Of a DNA stretch of 64,000 nt, positions 1 through 13,048 are shown piece after piece; position 1 is the first letter of the stretch, and each line of letters starts with the position of its first letter. The DNA is from Typhlomys cinereus (Eukaryota > Chordata > Mammalia > Rodentia > Platacanthomyidae). The stretch covers positions 434,001-498,000 of the forward strand of contig JALPQD010000406.1 in assembly GCA_023101885.1 (NCBI GenBank), read 5' to 3'. The translations under genes were made by a program, and so were the position numbers. The notes beneath the pieces are model-generated. The model did no database searches, was not told where the DNA came from, and saw nothing but the letters and a program-made list of their open reading frames with translations.

Positions 1-1077
1 CTTGGAGGTAGAGTGCAACTTCTCCTTCATTATAAATAAAATACAGGGTTGCACATAGACAAGACTGACAAGATAGTTAAATTGAGGGTTTGATTAAGGG
101 GGAGGGGTAAGAACTATTGGACCCAGGAAAATAGAGAAAGGGCTACATTGAACTCTTGTTAATTATCTGGCTTAGCTCATCTAATGATATGCAATAGCTA
201 TCAGCATTTTATGTCAGATACGGAGGATTAGTTTAAATGGACCCAACATAATCTGGGTGTGGATTTGTAGCACTTCAGGTCTCTCCACTTCACTGGAGGC
301 TCTACCCAAGTCTCTCACCTTTACAAGTGCAGCAAGGTCTTTCTAGGAATTTTGGTTCAGTTTTCTGTTGGCAAAACATCACGATTTCCTGCCTGTTGTT
401 TCCTTCCCTCTTCCTGATGGTTCTTTGCTGTTTTATCATACTAGACACGCAAAAAATATTTCTTTTAAAATATAATAATAGTAATAATAGTAGACCCAGT
501 CTTTAAAAGAAAAAAGAGTTGGGCCTGATATGGCAGTTGCAAATTAGTTAAGCATCCAATATAAATACCGTAGAAAACTTTTGATTTAAGGCATAGTTTA
601 AAAGGAGCCTTTTCTAGTTTGAATTGGTCAAGATAAGAACCTTGGATTTGAATGTTAATTGGTAGGATTAATTCTTTAAATCCCCACTTTAAAGAACACA
701 AACAAAACTTAGTAAAAATTCTTTTAACTTTAGTTTGTCTTGTTAAGAGGGTGTGCATCTAAGTAGCACATGATTACAGGAGAATCTTTTAAGCTTTCTT
801 CAGAACCTAGTAGCTTTAAAAATTAGGAACATGCAGAAATCATTACACCTGAATTAAGTCTGAGGAGTGAACACATGTTGCTATTTTGGGAATATAGGGA
901 AAATGGTAAAGTGCCAGAGGTCACTGGAGTCCTGGCAGTAGGGCACAAGTTGGGAAGGGTCTTCATGACCTTGGCAAAAACACATCAACGTGTTTATTTG
1001 CAGTCCCATTAAAATCAAAACCAAATGAGATAATTTTTTCATGAAAGAAAATGTATAATTAATCAGGAATGGTTGTG
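1..1077. other. Intergenic or intronic DNA, no feature recognised
   Basis: AT-rich sequence without a convincing ORF, splice-flanked exon or recognisable repeat. A 97-codon minus-strand open frame at 465-758 has no family resemblance and is the length expected by chance here. An old diverged repeat could be hidden below what can be seen by eye. Confidence 0.5.
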
Positions 1078-1092
1078 ATTAAAATGTAAATT

Positions 1093-1359
1093 ATATGGGG
1101 CTTGAGAGGTGGCTCAGGGGTTAAGCCTCTGCCTTGCAGGCAGAAGGTCCTGAGTTGGGATCCTAGACCCCACCTATAGACGCTGGGCGGAAGCGGGGCA
1201 GCCTGCATTTCTGGTCCTGGTAGGGCGAAGCCTGTGAATCCCAGGGCAGAGTAAACAAGAAAGAGGTGGAGGCATTTCATGGTGGTTCCCGAATTTGCCC
1301 GTGGTTCTACACACACACGCACACACGCACACACACACAATTGAATAAATAATAAAAAA
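1093..1359 (+). mobile_element. B2-superfamily SINE (DIP-like), long subtype
   Basis: A tRNA-derived head begins at about 1096 with an A box (TGGCTCAGGGG) and a B-box-like GAGTTGGGATCC. The family-specific body follows, then a CA-rich tail with AATAAATAATAAA. It is flanked by the direct repeat ATTAAAATGTAAATT (1078-1092 and 1360-1374), a target-site duplication made by L1-driven insertion. The body keeps the 10-bp segment (TTTACT core on the opposite strand) missing from the short subtype. The first head base run reads GGCTTGAG instead of GGCTGGAG. Such SINEs are transcribed by RNA polymerase III and encode no protein. Confidence 0.9.
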
Positions 1360-1374
1360 ATTAAAATGTAAATT

Positions 1375-2690
1375 TCATTAGATTAGTATGCACTTAGGCC
1401 TTTTTGATTTTGTTAACATTATTTGTTTTTCTTTTTTAAAGTATACATACAAGTATTTTAATTGAGCACACCAAAAAATATTAGCATGTAATAAAAATGA
1501 AAAAAATTGGAGTGATCACAAATTTGGTACTTTGAAGCACTAGACACACAAACATACAAACACATGATATAACTTTGAAATACAAAGCATAGAAATCCAG
1601 GTAGCCAACAAACCAAACACAGAAACACATGTAACAGCTGGCCAGGACAAATAAAAAGTAGAATAACATTTAAGAAACTTTGTATTTAGCAATTGCTCCA
1701 ATTACTAATTACAAATTACTTCTATAATAAATAGTTTTTAGAATCTGAGAATAACTGGAAAAATTGTTTTATCAAGCCATGTTAGAGATCACCATTTTCT
1801 TTCATTGAAAGGAAAGGTAAGAGCACAACTAAAGAAAAGGGAAGAAACTTGTAAAGAGGGACAGTTTCAAAGATGTGAGAGGAATAGGAAGAGTAGAGAG
1901 TTAGTGTAATTAGAATTCATGGTTACTTGTATCGAATTGTGAAAATGTAAGCTAAAATAATAGCAAAAAGAATCAATCCTCTAGTGATGAAAAATTTGAA
2001 TTTAATGGACTAATGTTTCACCAGGTGGCATGGCACACTCAGTGACAGAACAGCATATAGTTTTTGGGAGCACTGAAAAGCAAGCAGGCAGCGTGTCAAA
2101 TAAATATCTTCCAAATGGCATACCAAATTTTCATTGTTTGGCTGTTTCCAGAAAATGACTGTTCAACACACAACCCAGAATTTAAAAATATGTACATGGA
2201 GCATGAAGGTAGATCTTGTTTTGCTATAAAGCATTAGAAGGTAGACTCTGATTTCAATAGATCCATAAGAGATTAAAAGGGACATGAAAACAAAATAAGA
2301 GAAAATGTGCAATTTGATACAGGGATTCTTCTATCCTTATTCATCTCTCACTTTGAAATAAAGGGTCCAAGAGTCATTAAAGTTTAGGCAATGTGATTAC
2401 CTGAAAGGAGTACCATTAGTTCTCAACTGTAAGGAAAACACATGAAGTTTGAGTACAATCAAATTCAAAGGCTTTGACAGCAATGTCAGGATTTTTGCAG
2501 AAGCAATAAAATAGTCAAAAGTAACCTGATAAAGATACGTATTTGGAACTTGACTGATAAACAGTACAACTACAGCTGACTACTCAAAGCTGAGCTTCTT
2601 GGAGGCCACCTGTTCAATCACACACCCCATGGAAGAATAAAACAAAACCTAAGTCATTGAATGTTAACCCTCCCAAATAAGTTATAAAAT
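1375..2690. other. Unannotated AT-rich DNA
   Basis: I see no gene, RNA or recognisable repeat here. Short open frames on the minus strand near 1481-1669 have hydrophobic, low-complexity translations typical of AT-rich noise. Confidence 0.5.
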
Positions 2691-2702
2691 TAAAACTTTC
2701 TT

Positions 2703-2987
2703 TTTTTTTTTTTTAATTTTTTTATTATTATTATTTATTCAATTGTGAGTGTGTGTGCGTGTGTATGTGTGTGTTTGTGTGTGTAGAACCACGGACGAAC
2801 TCCGGAACCACCATGGACGCCTCCACCTCCTTCTGCCCTGGGATTCACAGGCTCCGCCCTACCAGGACCGGAAACACAGGCCGCCCCCCGCTTCCGCCTG
2901 GCGTCTATACGTGGGATCTGGGATCCGAACTCAGGACCTTCCGCCTGCAAGGCAGAGGCTTAACCCCTGAGCCACTTCTCCAGCCCC
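2703..2987 (-). mobile_element. B2-superfamily SINE (DIP-like), short subtype
   Basis: Minus-strand copy: the tRNA-like head is at the right end (GGCTGGAGAAGTGGCTCAGG read on the minus strand) and the A-rich, CA-repeat tail at the left, seen as T-run plus (TG)n. The target-site duplication TAAAACTTTCTT flanks it at 2691-2702 and 2988-2999. It belongs to the subtype lacking a 10-bp body segment. Most CpGs are intact, suggesting recent insertion. Confidence 0.9.
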
Positions 2988-3487
2988 TAAAACTTTCTTG
3001 ATATAAACTAATGAACAAAATTGAGAGATCATCAAAAGTTACTGAAAATAGAAAAATAAATAAATCCCCTAATTGGTATCAGCCAAATAAAAAATAACCC
3101 TACATGAAAAATAATAAGTGAAACCCTTCTATTTAGAAGAAAAGCAATCATATTGGATGTATTAGTCATACAGAAAAATTTACAAGTAAGTTTGAATGCA
3201 TAAATAGCTATCTTCCCATGGCAGGATTTATAAATAAATGTATAAATGCATTTCTAGTACTTTGTGCTCAATATATGTATATTTCAAACAATTGGAGTTG
3301 AATATATCTGATAATATATTAAATTAATAATTACAACTTGAAACCTCCTTTACATTCACTTGTTGTAACAAATTACTCATAGTTTACAAAAATTAAAAAT
3401 AAATGATTGAAATAATTTTTAATTCTAAGATTTCTTGATTTTAATAGTACTTTATTATTTTTCTCACAAAATATATTCTGAAAATAT

Positions 3488-3790
3488 AGTGCGAGGCTGA
3501 GGAGATGGCTCAGTGTTTAAAGCCTTTTAAAGCCTTAAGCTCACAAGTAAAACGATTTGAATTCTGACCCCCAAACCCCATTTGAAAATTCCAGCTCTTC
3601 AAGGAGAAGCTTGAAATAAGGTAATTCAGAACAAAGAAATAAGGTAATTCATTATGATTGCCAATATTACACTGGGACTTTCACAGGTATAAATACTCAT
3701 TGTAAACTCATCTGCATTCATATGACTACCAAGCTACATGCAGACATGCATATATACACTACACATACATACATAAATGTGATTTTTATT
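3488..3790 (+). mobile_element. Old B2/B3-type SINE relic
   Basis: The head AGATGGCTCAGTG preceded by GGCTGAGG is a degenerate B2/B3 tRNA-like start, and the right end is a CA/ATACAT-rich tail. The body is heavily diverged. It contains two local duplications: TTTTAAAGCCTT-like near 3518-3540, and GAAATAAGGTAATTCA twice near 3613-3650. It is much older than the twelve CpG-rich SINEs of this window. Confidence 0.5.
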
Positions 3791-4089
3791 TCTATTGAAT
3801 AAGTAATTTCAAAATAGTTGAAAAATCTTAACCTTTAAAAGAGATTTTAAACATATTTACTGCTTTTAAAAAAGAGTCCTATTCTGTGTTTGATTAAATT
3901 ATTCTATATAAAGCATGTGCACATTAATACATTGCATAAATAAATCAAGTGTGCTCAATAATTCTACTAGAATATGATTTATATCCATAGGTTATTTTCA
4001 TAGATAGAGTAGAAATTTACTTACATGTTGCTGATATATTCTTGACCCAACAACTAAAGAGGGAAAAATTGTTTTATTCTTTCTTATGA

Positions 4090-4330
4090 TTATTGGTTAT
4101 GGCTCCTTATCAAGATTGGCAGAAGAACTCATACCAGTACCAGGAGCCAAGCAAAATGGTCACTGATTTGCTAGACCAATATGTCAGACCAATCATACAA
4201 AAGAATGTCAAGGTCCTTACCCAATTCAGTTCATGTTATTCACCTTTCCATGGACTAGAGCCAACCACCATGGACTGGGCCTTCCCCATAAATTATAAGA
4301 GCTATGGCAGGTTTGCTGTGAGATAAGTCA
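4090..4330 (-). mobile_element. Possible old ERVL/MaLR-type LTR fragment
   Basis: The stretch with CCATGGACTGGGCCTTCCCC near 4267-4287 resembles, in reverse, a segment of rodent ERVL-type LTRs. A 77-codon plus-strand open frame (4093-4326) coincides with it, but the translation has no recognisable domain and no gene context. I regard the frame as chance within an old repeat. The assignment is weak. Confidence 0.25.
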
Positions 4331-4476
4331 GCTAAGAATTCTTTAAAATTATGCTCACAGAAAAAATCTTCAATTATAAAGATGGCATCTGTATCTAATT
4401 ATGACAGGTATACTGAAATTTAAAATGCTGCTTCTGGTATTCATGTAGTATACATTATACCACTATTAATTTTCTC

Positions 4477-5650
4477 CCATATTTTATTTTTTTCCTAATC
4501 ATACAAGCTCAATACGTACCCCCATCCTCTCCCTCCTCCTCTACTCCCCCATTGCACTCTCCCACTTTCCTCCCTTGCTTCTACCCCCCCTCCTTCCTCT
4601 TCTCCCAGTGCCTCTCCCTTACTCCCTCCCATCCCCTGGATCATTCTTTTGTGTGAATGCCAAACATCGCTCTGAGTCCTCCACCTTAGAGAGGATTCAG
4701 GACTCAGTGGCATAGCCGGGAGCCCTTCTTGGGCTCCCCATTAGTATGGGAACTCTGTTATACTGTTTAATCCCTTGCCTCTAAGGATCCTACTGCCTAG
4801 AGCCATCTCCCCTGTGATCCATGCTAGACTTTGTGGGGGTCATTGACATGTCTTGCGCAGGTCAGGCAAAGTCCAATGCTGGCTGCTGCAGCCCTAACTT
4901 GTGTGGAGCATCTTGCATATCATTGATCTTCCCCATCTCTTTGCTCTTACAATCTTTGCTGTCCCCTTTTCCTCAGGGTTCCCTAAGCTTTAGCATAGGG
5001 AGAAATTTGGCTAGTTTGGTTCCAGGTGAATAATCTTTGGTGTTCTGAATTATGGTTTGTTTTTTTCAGTTTTGCTGTTCCTGCACTGCTGTTGACTACA
5101 TCCCAATTGGAATCGAAGATCTAAGATCTTAACCAAAGAAAAAGACTGTTTAAATGAAGATCATACTATAAGAGGAGACTCAAACGAAGATGGAAGAATT
5201 GTAGTAGGGCACATCAGTGTGGGGAGGAGTGTCAGTGTCCCATTTGGCAGACGGTTACCATCTATCTGTCAGTCCCTATATCCTTCCTGATTGGTGAGAT
5301 CAAACCTGTTCAGTCTCAAGTGAAAGGAAATGAGAGTGAGCTACCAGATGTCTCACTACTTACATGCAATACATGACCATGGCCTACTCTACTGAAGTCT
5401 GATCCCTTATCTCCTTTTTTCTTTTGAGATCCTCCTTCCCCTTCTCTCCTGTTTATAATCCTTTGCAATTACAGTGGGTATTAGAGAGATTTACCTTTGA
5501 ATATGTCATTAAGTGGGATGGGAACTAGGATCCACTTATTAGGGAGTACATAAGGTGTTTAACTTTCTGTGTGGGATACTTCACACAATATAATTTTTCT
5601 AATTCCATCCATTTCCCAGCAAGTTTCATTAATTCATCTGTTTTGATGTG
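4477..5650 (-). mobile_element. LINE-1 3' end (3'UTR plus ORF2 tail), 5'-truncated
   Basis: Read on the minus strand it ends with the family's 3' terminus (GAGCTTGTATGATTAGG then A-rich DNA at about 4477-4510). Upstream lies the purine-rich 3'UTR, seen here as a CCTCC-rich tract at 4520-4630. The insertion is truncated in the ORF2 C-terminal region near 5570-5650 (reverse of the block around 50,540-50,590). It aligns by eye with the 3'UTR at 50,640-51,590. No intact coding remains. Confidence 0.85.
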
Positions 5651-5699
5651 TGACACTATTATATGATGGTCAACATCACTAATCTCGGTCTAGGAGTAG

Positions 5700-7955
5700 G
5701 CAGGACATGGTATAATCTTCCAGTGAGTGAATATTGATTCATATGGAATTCATCTTTCATGGTGAATTGAATAAAATTACATTAGGGATATAATATTAGT
5801 GTGCATCATTCCCAAGTTCTGTTTTCAAAGTTTTCCATATGCTAAAAGTTTTTTTGATAACTCTCACAGTAAGGTCAGAGACTTAGAACTACCATCAGGA
5901 AAGGTTCCACTCCCTACTTGTTGAGAGTTTCTCAGCTGTGTTTCTAACTCATATAGAAAAAAAACAGAGAGTAGAGGCTGTGTTGCAGTTAGTATATTGC
6001 AAGGGCTCTATCTCTAAGCTCATCTGAACAGTGATGGAACTGAAATTTCATTGAATGGCAAGAGCAAGTCACTCAATAATCACTCAAGAAAAAAAGACAA
6101 AAACAAAGAGAAAAGGGAAGTAAAATCTACTGGAAAGAATGTCTATAATCTTCAAGAATATTTAGACTGTAGTTCCTTCTCCCAAGAAAAGTGGTGTCTT
6201 ATTTGTTAAGTCAAGGACTCTTAAACTAGGACTACAATAAATAATAAGAATCCACAGCAAATGTGTTTTTAAACACTGATTATTTTTTCTAATGCATTTC
6301 CTTACAGTAATATAGGTTGAATTTATTCTCCCTGATGGTACCAAATTTTGTGAAGATAAAACTCTTCATGTAATTTAGGCTACTTTATAAGTAAATATGT
6401 GACTCAAATGAATAATCTGTGATCATGCTTTGTGGGTTAGAACATGTGAAAAGATGAATAAATTTCAACAAAAAATTAGAACATAATGATATAAGAAAAG
6501 CAGACTTCTATTGGAAGGCACATCACATGTACCAAAGGACTCAAATGGTTATATAATTGTTCTCCACCACTGACTGAGCATTTGCATGTAAAGTTTTCTA
6601 CCTCCCTGAAAGGTAGGTCTATTTTTAGCTAAAAGACTTTTGCCTATAATCTTACCGCACACATTAAAATCACTCATTCCATGTATCTTTCCCTAGGGGA
6701 CATTTAATATTGCTTTTACAAGTAGCAGTGTCCTTTCTCCAGAAAAGAAAAAAAGATAAAAAAAAACACAGGCAGCCATATTTATCTTAACCATCATCAT
6801 AAAAAGGTTTCCATGGATACAGAAAAGTGTTTTTCTGGAATTTTTTAGCCATCCATTACCACTAGAAAACTGAAAAATTGGGGCCAGTAGGAGATTTTGA
6901 AAGCATTTGCAGATTTCACTTACATTCTGTATAGTATTTACTTTCCTTCTGCTTAGTAGTGTACAGAGAAATTACTGCTATTTGTTGCTTTTTACATCTG
7001 AGCTTTTGGTTTTTTGGACATGGTCTTGCAACTTCTCCTGAATACTGCCATCTGCTCAGCTATAGCTTTATTTTCAGATATTTACAACTCTCAACTGCCT
7101 TATAGAGAGTCTTTGAGAATATGATAAATTCAAAATGCTTTTCTTCAGTGATTCTAAAGTGGTAATGGTTCACATTTTGAAATCTATAACAGTGCTAAAT
7201 CATATCCTAATGCTATTCTCCCATATCCTTAATTTATCAGTGCACATAACTGCTATCATTCTCAGCTAATTGTCCATCTGTTCATTTCCACTTAACTCTT
7301 CTTCTGCTTAAGTCTTGATTCATCAACCAATTGACCCACATTTCATTTTATCCAGTGATACATAAAATGCTTATAGATGGCTTTGTCCTAATATATATTC
7401 AGAGACATGAGATAGCCATTGTCCAAGTTTCTAGTGGTGTGTATTGTGTATGGGTCTCTGTGTCAGCAGTTGTAATAAAGACCAAATTCTAATCCTTTTG
7501 AATGCTAAATCTTGTTTGTTTCTGATGATACAGTGCAGAAAGAAAATGAGCTGTCTTTGAGGTTATGATCTATTAAAAGCTTGTTAATCAAATGAAGAAA
7601 TTATGATAGTGAATACATATTGTTAGAAAAGTGTATACCAGGGAAAGCTAGACCTATTGCCTGAAGAAATTAAGGTGTTTGTGAGATCTGAAGAAGAGTG
7701 AGAACTAAGTAGGTGAGATGGGAATTAGAAAAGCATCCTCCTGAGAGAACATGTACAAAAGCCCTAGGGTTGAAAAGATAATTTGAGTGAGTTAATTTTG
7801 GTTTCAGAGTTATGCATAAATCTCATTATTCAGATTGTTCTCCATATTAAAAATTTACTATGTTTCATCTACGTGAAATAGGATGTTAATAAAGGATTGT
7901 TACGAACTTCAAAACACTCTAAACTGCCTGGATTATTCTCATTTGAAATAACAAA
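5700..7955. other. Unannotated AT-rich DNA
   Basis: About 2.2 kb without a recognised gene, RNA or repeat. Open frames are short (the longest near 60 codons at 6162-6344, minus strand) and show no conserved motif. Old repeats may be present but are not identifiable by eye. Confidence 0.45.
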
Positions 7956-7959
7956 CAAA

Positions 7960-8470
7960 CTGTGCTTAGTTTTCTTGCAATGAAATACAGGTTTTTGAAG
8001 TGTAAACTTTGAAGAGTTTTGACAAAAGTTCACACCCTCCATGTACTAACTGCCTCAATCAAGACAGAGAACAGTTTCACACCTTTAAACGGTTCTTCAC
8101 TTTGTGATGAACCCTCAACCCAGTGTAAACCAAAGCAACTGGGGACCTAAATCCCTTATTATAAACCATATTTTATATTTTTCAGTGTTCATGTAAATAG
8201 AATAATACAGTTGGTGTTCCTTAAAATCAGACTTCTTTCATGTAGCATACTTTTGAGGTTCAGCCTATGCATATCGGTAATGGACAACTTCCTACTGCTG
8301 AGTAGTATTTTATTGTATAAAACAAAAATAAAATTTATTTATCAATTTCAATTCACTTCTTTATGGGCATTTGGGTTGTTTCTTGTTCTGAGTTCATATG
8401 AATAAATATGCTAGAAATATTGGTGTCCATACATACCTTATACATATACATTTTAAAGTCTCATAATTGA
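7960..8470 (-). mobile_element. Ancient mammalian L1 (L1M-type) fragment
   Basis: Minus-strand remnant. Segments at 8285-8400 (CTGCTGAGTAGTATTTTATT, then GGGCATTTGGGTTGTTTC) match the widely shared reverse form of the mammalian L1 ORF2 C-terminal region. The stretch at 8020-8160 looks like the matching ancient 3'UTR (CAATCAAGACAGAGAACA). Divergence is far higher than for the rodent L1s elsewhere in the window, so it predates the rodent radiation. Confidence 0.6.
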
Positions 8471-8754
8471 TGCTGAAGTCTTCTCATCTGCTTTTGTAAA
8501 ACTCTAGACTTGATTGTTCTTTTAAAGTAAGATGAGTTATGTCATTCAAGATCTAAAATTTTCAAAATGATTTCAATCTTCTTTTAGATATGAAATCAAA
8601 CTTCTTAATTCATACTCTGCTCTGGGTTTTCTTAGTATACTAGGTATGACTATGTAAAATAACATGGGTATGCTATTAAAAAAAAGGCTTCTGTATAATA
8701 AAAGGCTTAAAGGAAAGGGAGAAATACAGAACACAGATAGCCTAATTCAGGAAC

Positions 8755-9032
8755 TTTTTTTTTATTTATTCAATTGTGCATGTGTGTGTGTATGAGCGTG
8801 TGTATGTACTTGTGTGTGTATAGAACCACAGGCGAATCTGGGAACCACCATGGACCGCCTCCACCTCCTCCTTGTTTACTCCGCACTGGGATTCACAGGC
8901 TTTGCCCTACCAGGATCAGAAATGCAGGCCGCCCCCGCTTCTGCCCGGCGTTTATACCTGGGGTCTAGGATCTGGACTCAGGACCTTCCACCTGCAAGGC
9001 AGAGGCTTAACCCCTGAGCCACCTCTCCAGTC
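8755..9032 (-). mobile_element. B2-superfamily SINE (DIP-like), long subtype
   Basis: Head at the right end, (TG)n and T-run tail at the left, flanked by the perfect duplication CCTAATTCAGGAAC at 8741-8754 and 9033-9046. The body keeps the CTTGTTTACT segment typical of the long subtype. Overlapping antisense open frames of 64-72 codons arise from the SINE body and are not genes. Confidence 0.9.
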
Positions 9033-9689
9033 CCTAATTCAGGAACATTTTTTAACTAATTGCTGTAACACACATGGTACCTTATTTTGAGATAATCACA
9101 GGTGTTTAACTAATAATACTATATTTAAGGAAGCCCAATATCAAGTTGTAACTAGTCCAACTGCCTATGTGTTTTCCTACATTTTTTTGCTCATTAATGC
9201 TGACAATTTTTAGAACATGGAGTTCTTGAAGTTGCTTCTGGTTCTAATCATGATCAATTTGTGAGTTGATTTAGCTTTTTTAAATGATAATGGAATATCC
9301 TAATTATTTTCTTTTTAGCAAGACTTACTTAACATATGTGCACATATACACATGTGTACATATGTGTCTGAAGAGAAATTATTTTGTACCAAAAATACTT
9401 CCTTGTTCTCCACCTTACTCCCAACTTAATTGTTTTCCTTTACTTCTTATGCTGAACCTCTGACTTTTGGTGCTAAAGTTGATTTTTTGGGAAGCCTTCC
9501 TTTTCCTTTTCCATTAAAATCTGTTTAATATTGACATCTCGTTAAATGGTTTTAGTGTGAAGAGTTATAAAAACTAAACTAGAAGAAGTTTTGACTATAT
9601 AAAAGAACATGACTAAATTGCTTTAAAAAAGACTGTATATAATAAAAAAAGCCTTAAAGGTGAATGAAAAACAGGAATAGGACACAGAG

Positions 9690-10460
9690 AATGGGGAGCC
9701 TCTAGGTAATCAACGACCTATACACTAACCCCTAACCTTCCCCCCCCCCACACATATATGACAGGAAGCACACAACCAGCACTGTAAACAGTGTAACAAT
9801 AGAGAAAGTGGAGTAAACTGACAGTGGACAGAAACATATGTCTCAATACTGATAACCAACACCTAAGAGTAAGCTTCCATCTAAACATCGGTCATTTGAT
9901 ATTTGAATATGAGAGAATCTTAAGACCCAGAGAAGCCACAACCTGAGTCACACAGAATGCAAAGTACCTGCAATGCTCACTTGGTCTCAGGCTAACTAAA
10001 TATCTCCTTATCCCAAAATTCCAGGAACCTTGTGGAAGAGGAGACCATAGGATTGTAAAAGCCTAAAGATGGGGTGGTCCACTGCTGGACAAGATATTCC
10101 AGCAATGCAGTACTGTTGCATCCAGAAACTCATTGCAGTGGGATTTGCCCTCATCAGATCTGACTGACATACCAGCATTCCCCTATAGACTTGGGAGGAT
10201 CTCAGGAGAAATAATTAAATTCAGTGGGGACCATGGGGGCTAGAGCTAAACAGGAGAAAGGGAGTGCCTCTATTAATAGATTTGGCCATGGAAGGTCCAC
10301 TTGGTCAGCCTCAGAAGCCTGAACCCCCACTAAAGCACGCAATACAAAGGGAGCCATGGGACCCATAGAAACAGACAGACAGGAGAGTGGGAGGGAGTGG
10401 AGTGGATTCATGAAAGGAGGGGAAGGAGGGGACAGGGATGATGACACAATATGCTTGTAA
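9690..10460 (+). mobile_element. Older LINE-1 3'UTR, plus strand
   Basis: The block at 10,100-10,400 (ATCCAGAAACTCATTGCAGT, then GGAGAAATAATTAAAT, then a purine-rich GGAGGGAGTGG run) is homologous by eye to the reverse complement of 14,160-14,560. Both carry features of a 3'UTR ending in an A-rich tail (ends near GGAAAAATAAAAACAG). This family differs from the younger L1s at 23-28 kb and 44-57 kb. No ORF2 coding is preserved here. Confidence 0.6.
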
Positions 10461-12990
10461 AACTAGGAAAAATAAAAACAGAAGTTATGATCATATAGTA
10501 AGCATTAATGAAATGGAGAAATATCAGTATCCAGTCTTCAGGGATGAGAAGACTGCAGTGATGACAGGTCTTTCAAGGAAAGAAGCAACAAGAAATTCAG
10601 ATTTGAACGCTGATCAGTGTTATTTGTAAGCAAAAAAGCTCAGAAGAATGTGAATATTATACAAAGGGACTATAAGTACTTGTAGTCTGAAAAATACATG
10701 GGTGAAAGACTCAAGTGGAAAAGACATTAACCAAACACTGAGGGAATAGGACTGAACTCTCAGGATTGTTTAAATTTTTGTGCAATAGGGTCAAATGGAA
10801 AGCCATGTATGAGGAGCCTAGCAGAAGGTCACATCAGCAAAAGTGAGAGCCTGGTTGCTGGAAAGATCAAAAGGCAATGGAACTTGTGGAGATGTACTTG
10901 AGGAATGTAAAACCTGACTAATTTTGGTGTGAAGATCCCAGAGAACACATCTGATAGTTTTCAAGTTTAGAAAAGAATGAAAACTGTAAGTGAAAGGTGA
11001 GGAAGTACTTACTAACCTGAAAGTGATGATGTGAAGCATGAAGTGTGTGCTAGGAGACTTACCTTTCATTTACACTTGACTGATGAAGATGAACTTGAAG
11101 CCCATAAAGAAATCATGTTTCTTGACTGTGTAAGCTCAGTTCTGTGATCAGACAGTTTCTGAGCTAGCAAGATATACTCTGAAACCTCTCATTAAATTGG
11201 CCCAGAATTGCAGCAGCTGATTGCTATCTGGGCCAGATGATGGCTGAGAAACTTCTCACTCATGGGATATATTTAAGTGGATGTATATGTTTGTTAGCAG
11301 TGACTTTATATTTGAATATATGAATTATAAATGGATAGGTACCTCTGTGGGTGATCCCAGTGTAAAGATGTCTGTACATTATGTTCATGAATTCATCTGG
11401 AACAGCTCAGCTAATTAAAGAGACACACTTAGGAACTCAAGTTTTCATGTTCATATCCTAAGGGGACATTTTACATCCACAGACTATATAACATATAACA
11501 GGGCTTAAATAAATTTATGCTTATTAAATAAATACAGAAATAAAGAACCCATAAGGCAAAGGATAGCGTGTGTCACCACTTACTACTCTTTTAAGAAAGA
11601 GTGCCATGTTAACAATACTTTAATTAAGCAAATTCTTTTAACATTTAAAAAGGTAGGTTACCAATAAATAATCGCTATTTTCAACAAATAACTAAAGGGT
11701 GTATTACCCTGAGGCAGTTTAAGCAACAAAGTTCACTGTCTTGAAAAGAGAAAATGATATTAAGTTCTAAAATATCACGTTCAAGTGATATACACAAACA
11801 TTTAAAATGTGAATCTACACTACTTAATGGACAAAAAAGACCAAAAGTCTTTTAAAAATATGTTCAATAAAGTATAAATAATGTTGATAGACTATATTTT
11901 ACTTGATAAACTATATCTGTTTTGTCTGTCATTTTCAAGCATATTTTATTCTTTAATGTTTATGTCAATATTTACTGTTTCTATATATTTTCCAACAGAG
12001 TGTAGATTTTTATGTAAGCAAACACATTATAAAATTAAATCATTGAGCTTAGAAAATTATAAAGTATTTGGAATGAGGTAAATTCTAAAATACTTTCTGT
12101 TGGTGAATGTGAATAAACTTTAACCATCACCACAGGCTAGAAAACACATGTATTATCTAATATAGTTTTCCTTAAAGTCCAAGTTTCTAGTAATAACATA
12201 AAGGAAAATATCCCATCCTAATTTTCTGACTGCAAATTTTTTTAACTTCAGGATATTTAACTTTCTTAGATTTCTCTTACTTCATGTTTGTTTGTTCATT
12301 TAGTTTTCAGCTGTGGATTTGTTAAAAAAAAAAAAAAAGTAAGACAAAGCTTTGGAAACTTGGATGTGCTCCTAGGAAAGATTTTCCACACTCAATGCCT
12401 TGCTAGTTTCCAGTCTTTTATATCATGATAAAATATATCAGCATCATTTGGTTACAGTGTAGTTCACATATTCCTTTTGAAAAAGTAATCATTGAAACTT
12501 AGACACAGGTCCAAGTATTCAGATAATGTTGGTAAATGAGATGAGCTATTTTCAATACTATGTTAATTGACTAGTTCCTCCTTATTGGAGAACATGATGG
12601 TGAGATACATAAAAGAGTAGCATAAGCTTGCAAAAGTGTCACATCTCTATTTGAAGGCAAAGAGACAAAATGTAAATGTATATCTTATCTATGCAAAATT
12701 TTCACATAATTTGAAAAACAAATACTGGATGATTAAAATATAATTTTGTAACAAAGACAAAATTTTCCTTTCTAAAAACCTGTTTCTTAGGTTCAAAATA
12801 ATGAAACCCTACCTTATTATGAGGAACAGGTCAGGGAATAAAAGGGGCAAATGTTTATACAGTTTTTCTTGAGTTTCCTACTTGTCGCATAAAAAAATCT
12901 GTTGAACTTTTTCAAAAATTCATGGGTACATATTAAAATAGTAAATTTTATAATAAAAATAGTTGAAGTTAAATTTTATGCTATTTTTAT
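10461..12990. other. Unannotated AT-rich DNA
   Basis: No gene, RNA or recognised element in about 2.5 kb. There is a short A-run at 12,325-12,338. Open frames up to 83 codons (10,818-11,069, minus) lack any family resemblance. Confidence 0.45.
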
Positions 12991-12994
12991 TACA

Positions 12995-12995
<1 letters not shown>

Positions 12996-13042
<47 letters not shown>

Positions 13043-13048
13043 ACACAA
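12996..13048. repeat. (AC)n microsatellite
   Basis: About 26 AC units with a single interruption (CACATACAC) near the right end. No SINE head is evident next to it, so it appears to be a free-standing dinucleotide repeat. Repeat length is likely to vary between individuals. Confidence 0.9.

Noticed and set aside
4093..4326. 77-codon frame starting MVMAPYQDWQKNSYQYQE
   Set aside because: No domain recognised, no splice sites or neighbouring exon, and part of it resembles a reversed LTR fragment.
8774..9090. Recurring 60-100 codon antisense frames with similar proteins (for example containing RTQDLPPARQRLNP) at a dozen loci
   Set aside because: They are the antisense strand of the same SINE, open in two or three frames at once, and start in the (TG)n tail as MCVCVCV. 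Similarity between loci is repeat homology, not a protein family.
12996..13048. Regular repeats as a CRISPR array or satellite
   Set aside because: Only dinucleotide repeats without spacers; the sequence is eukaryotic and no array of spaced repeats exists anywhere in the window.
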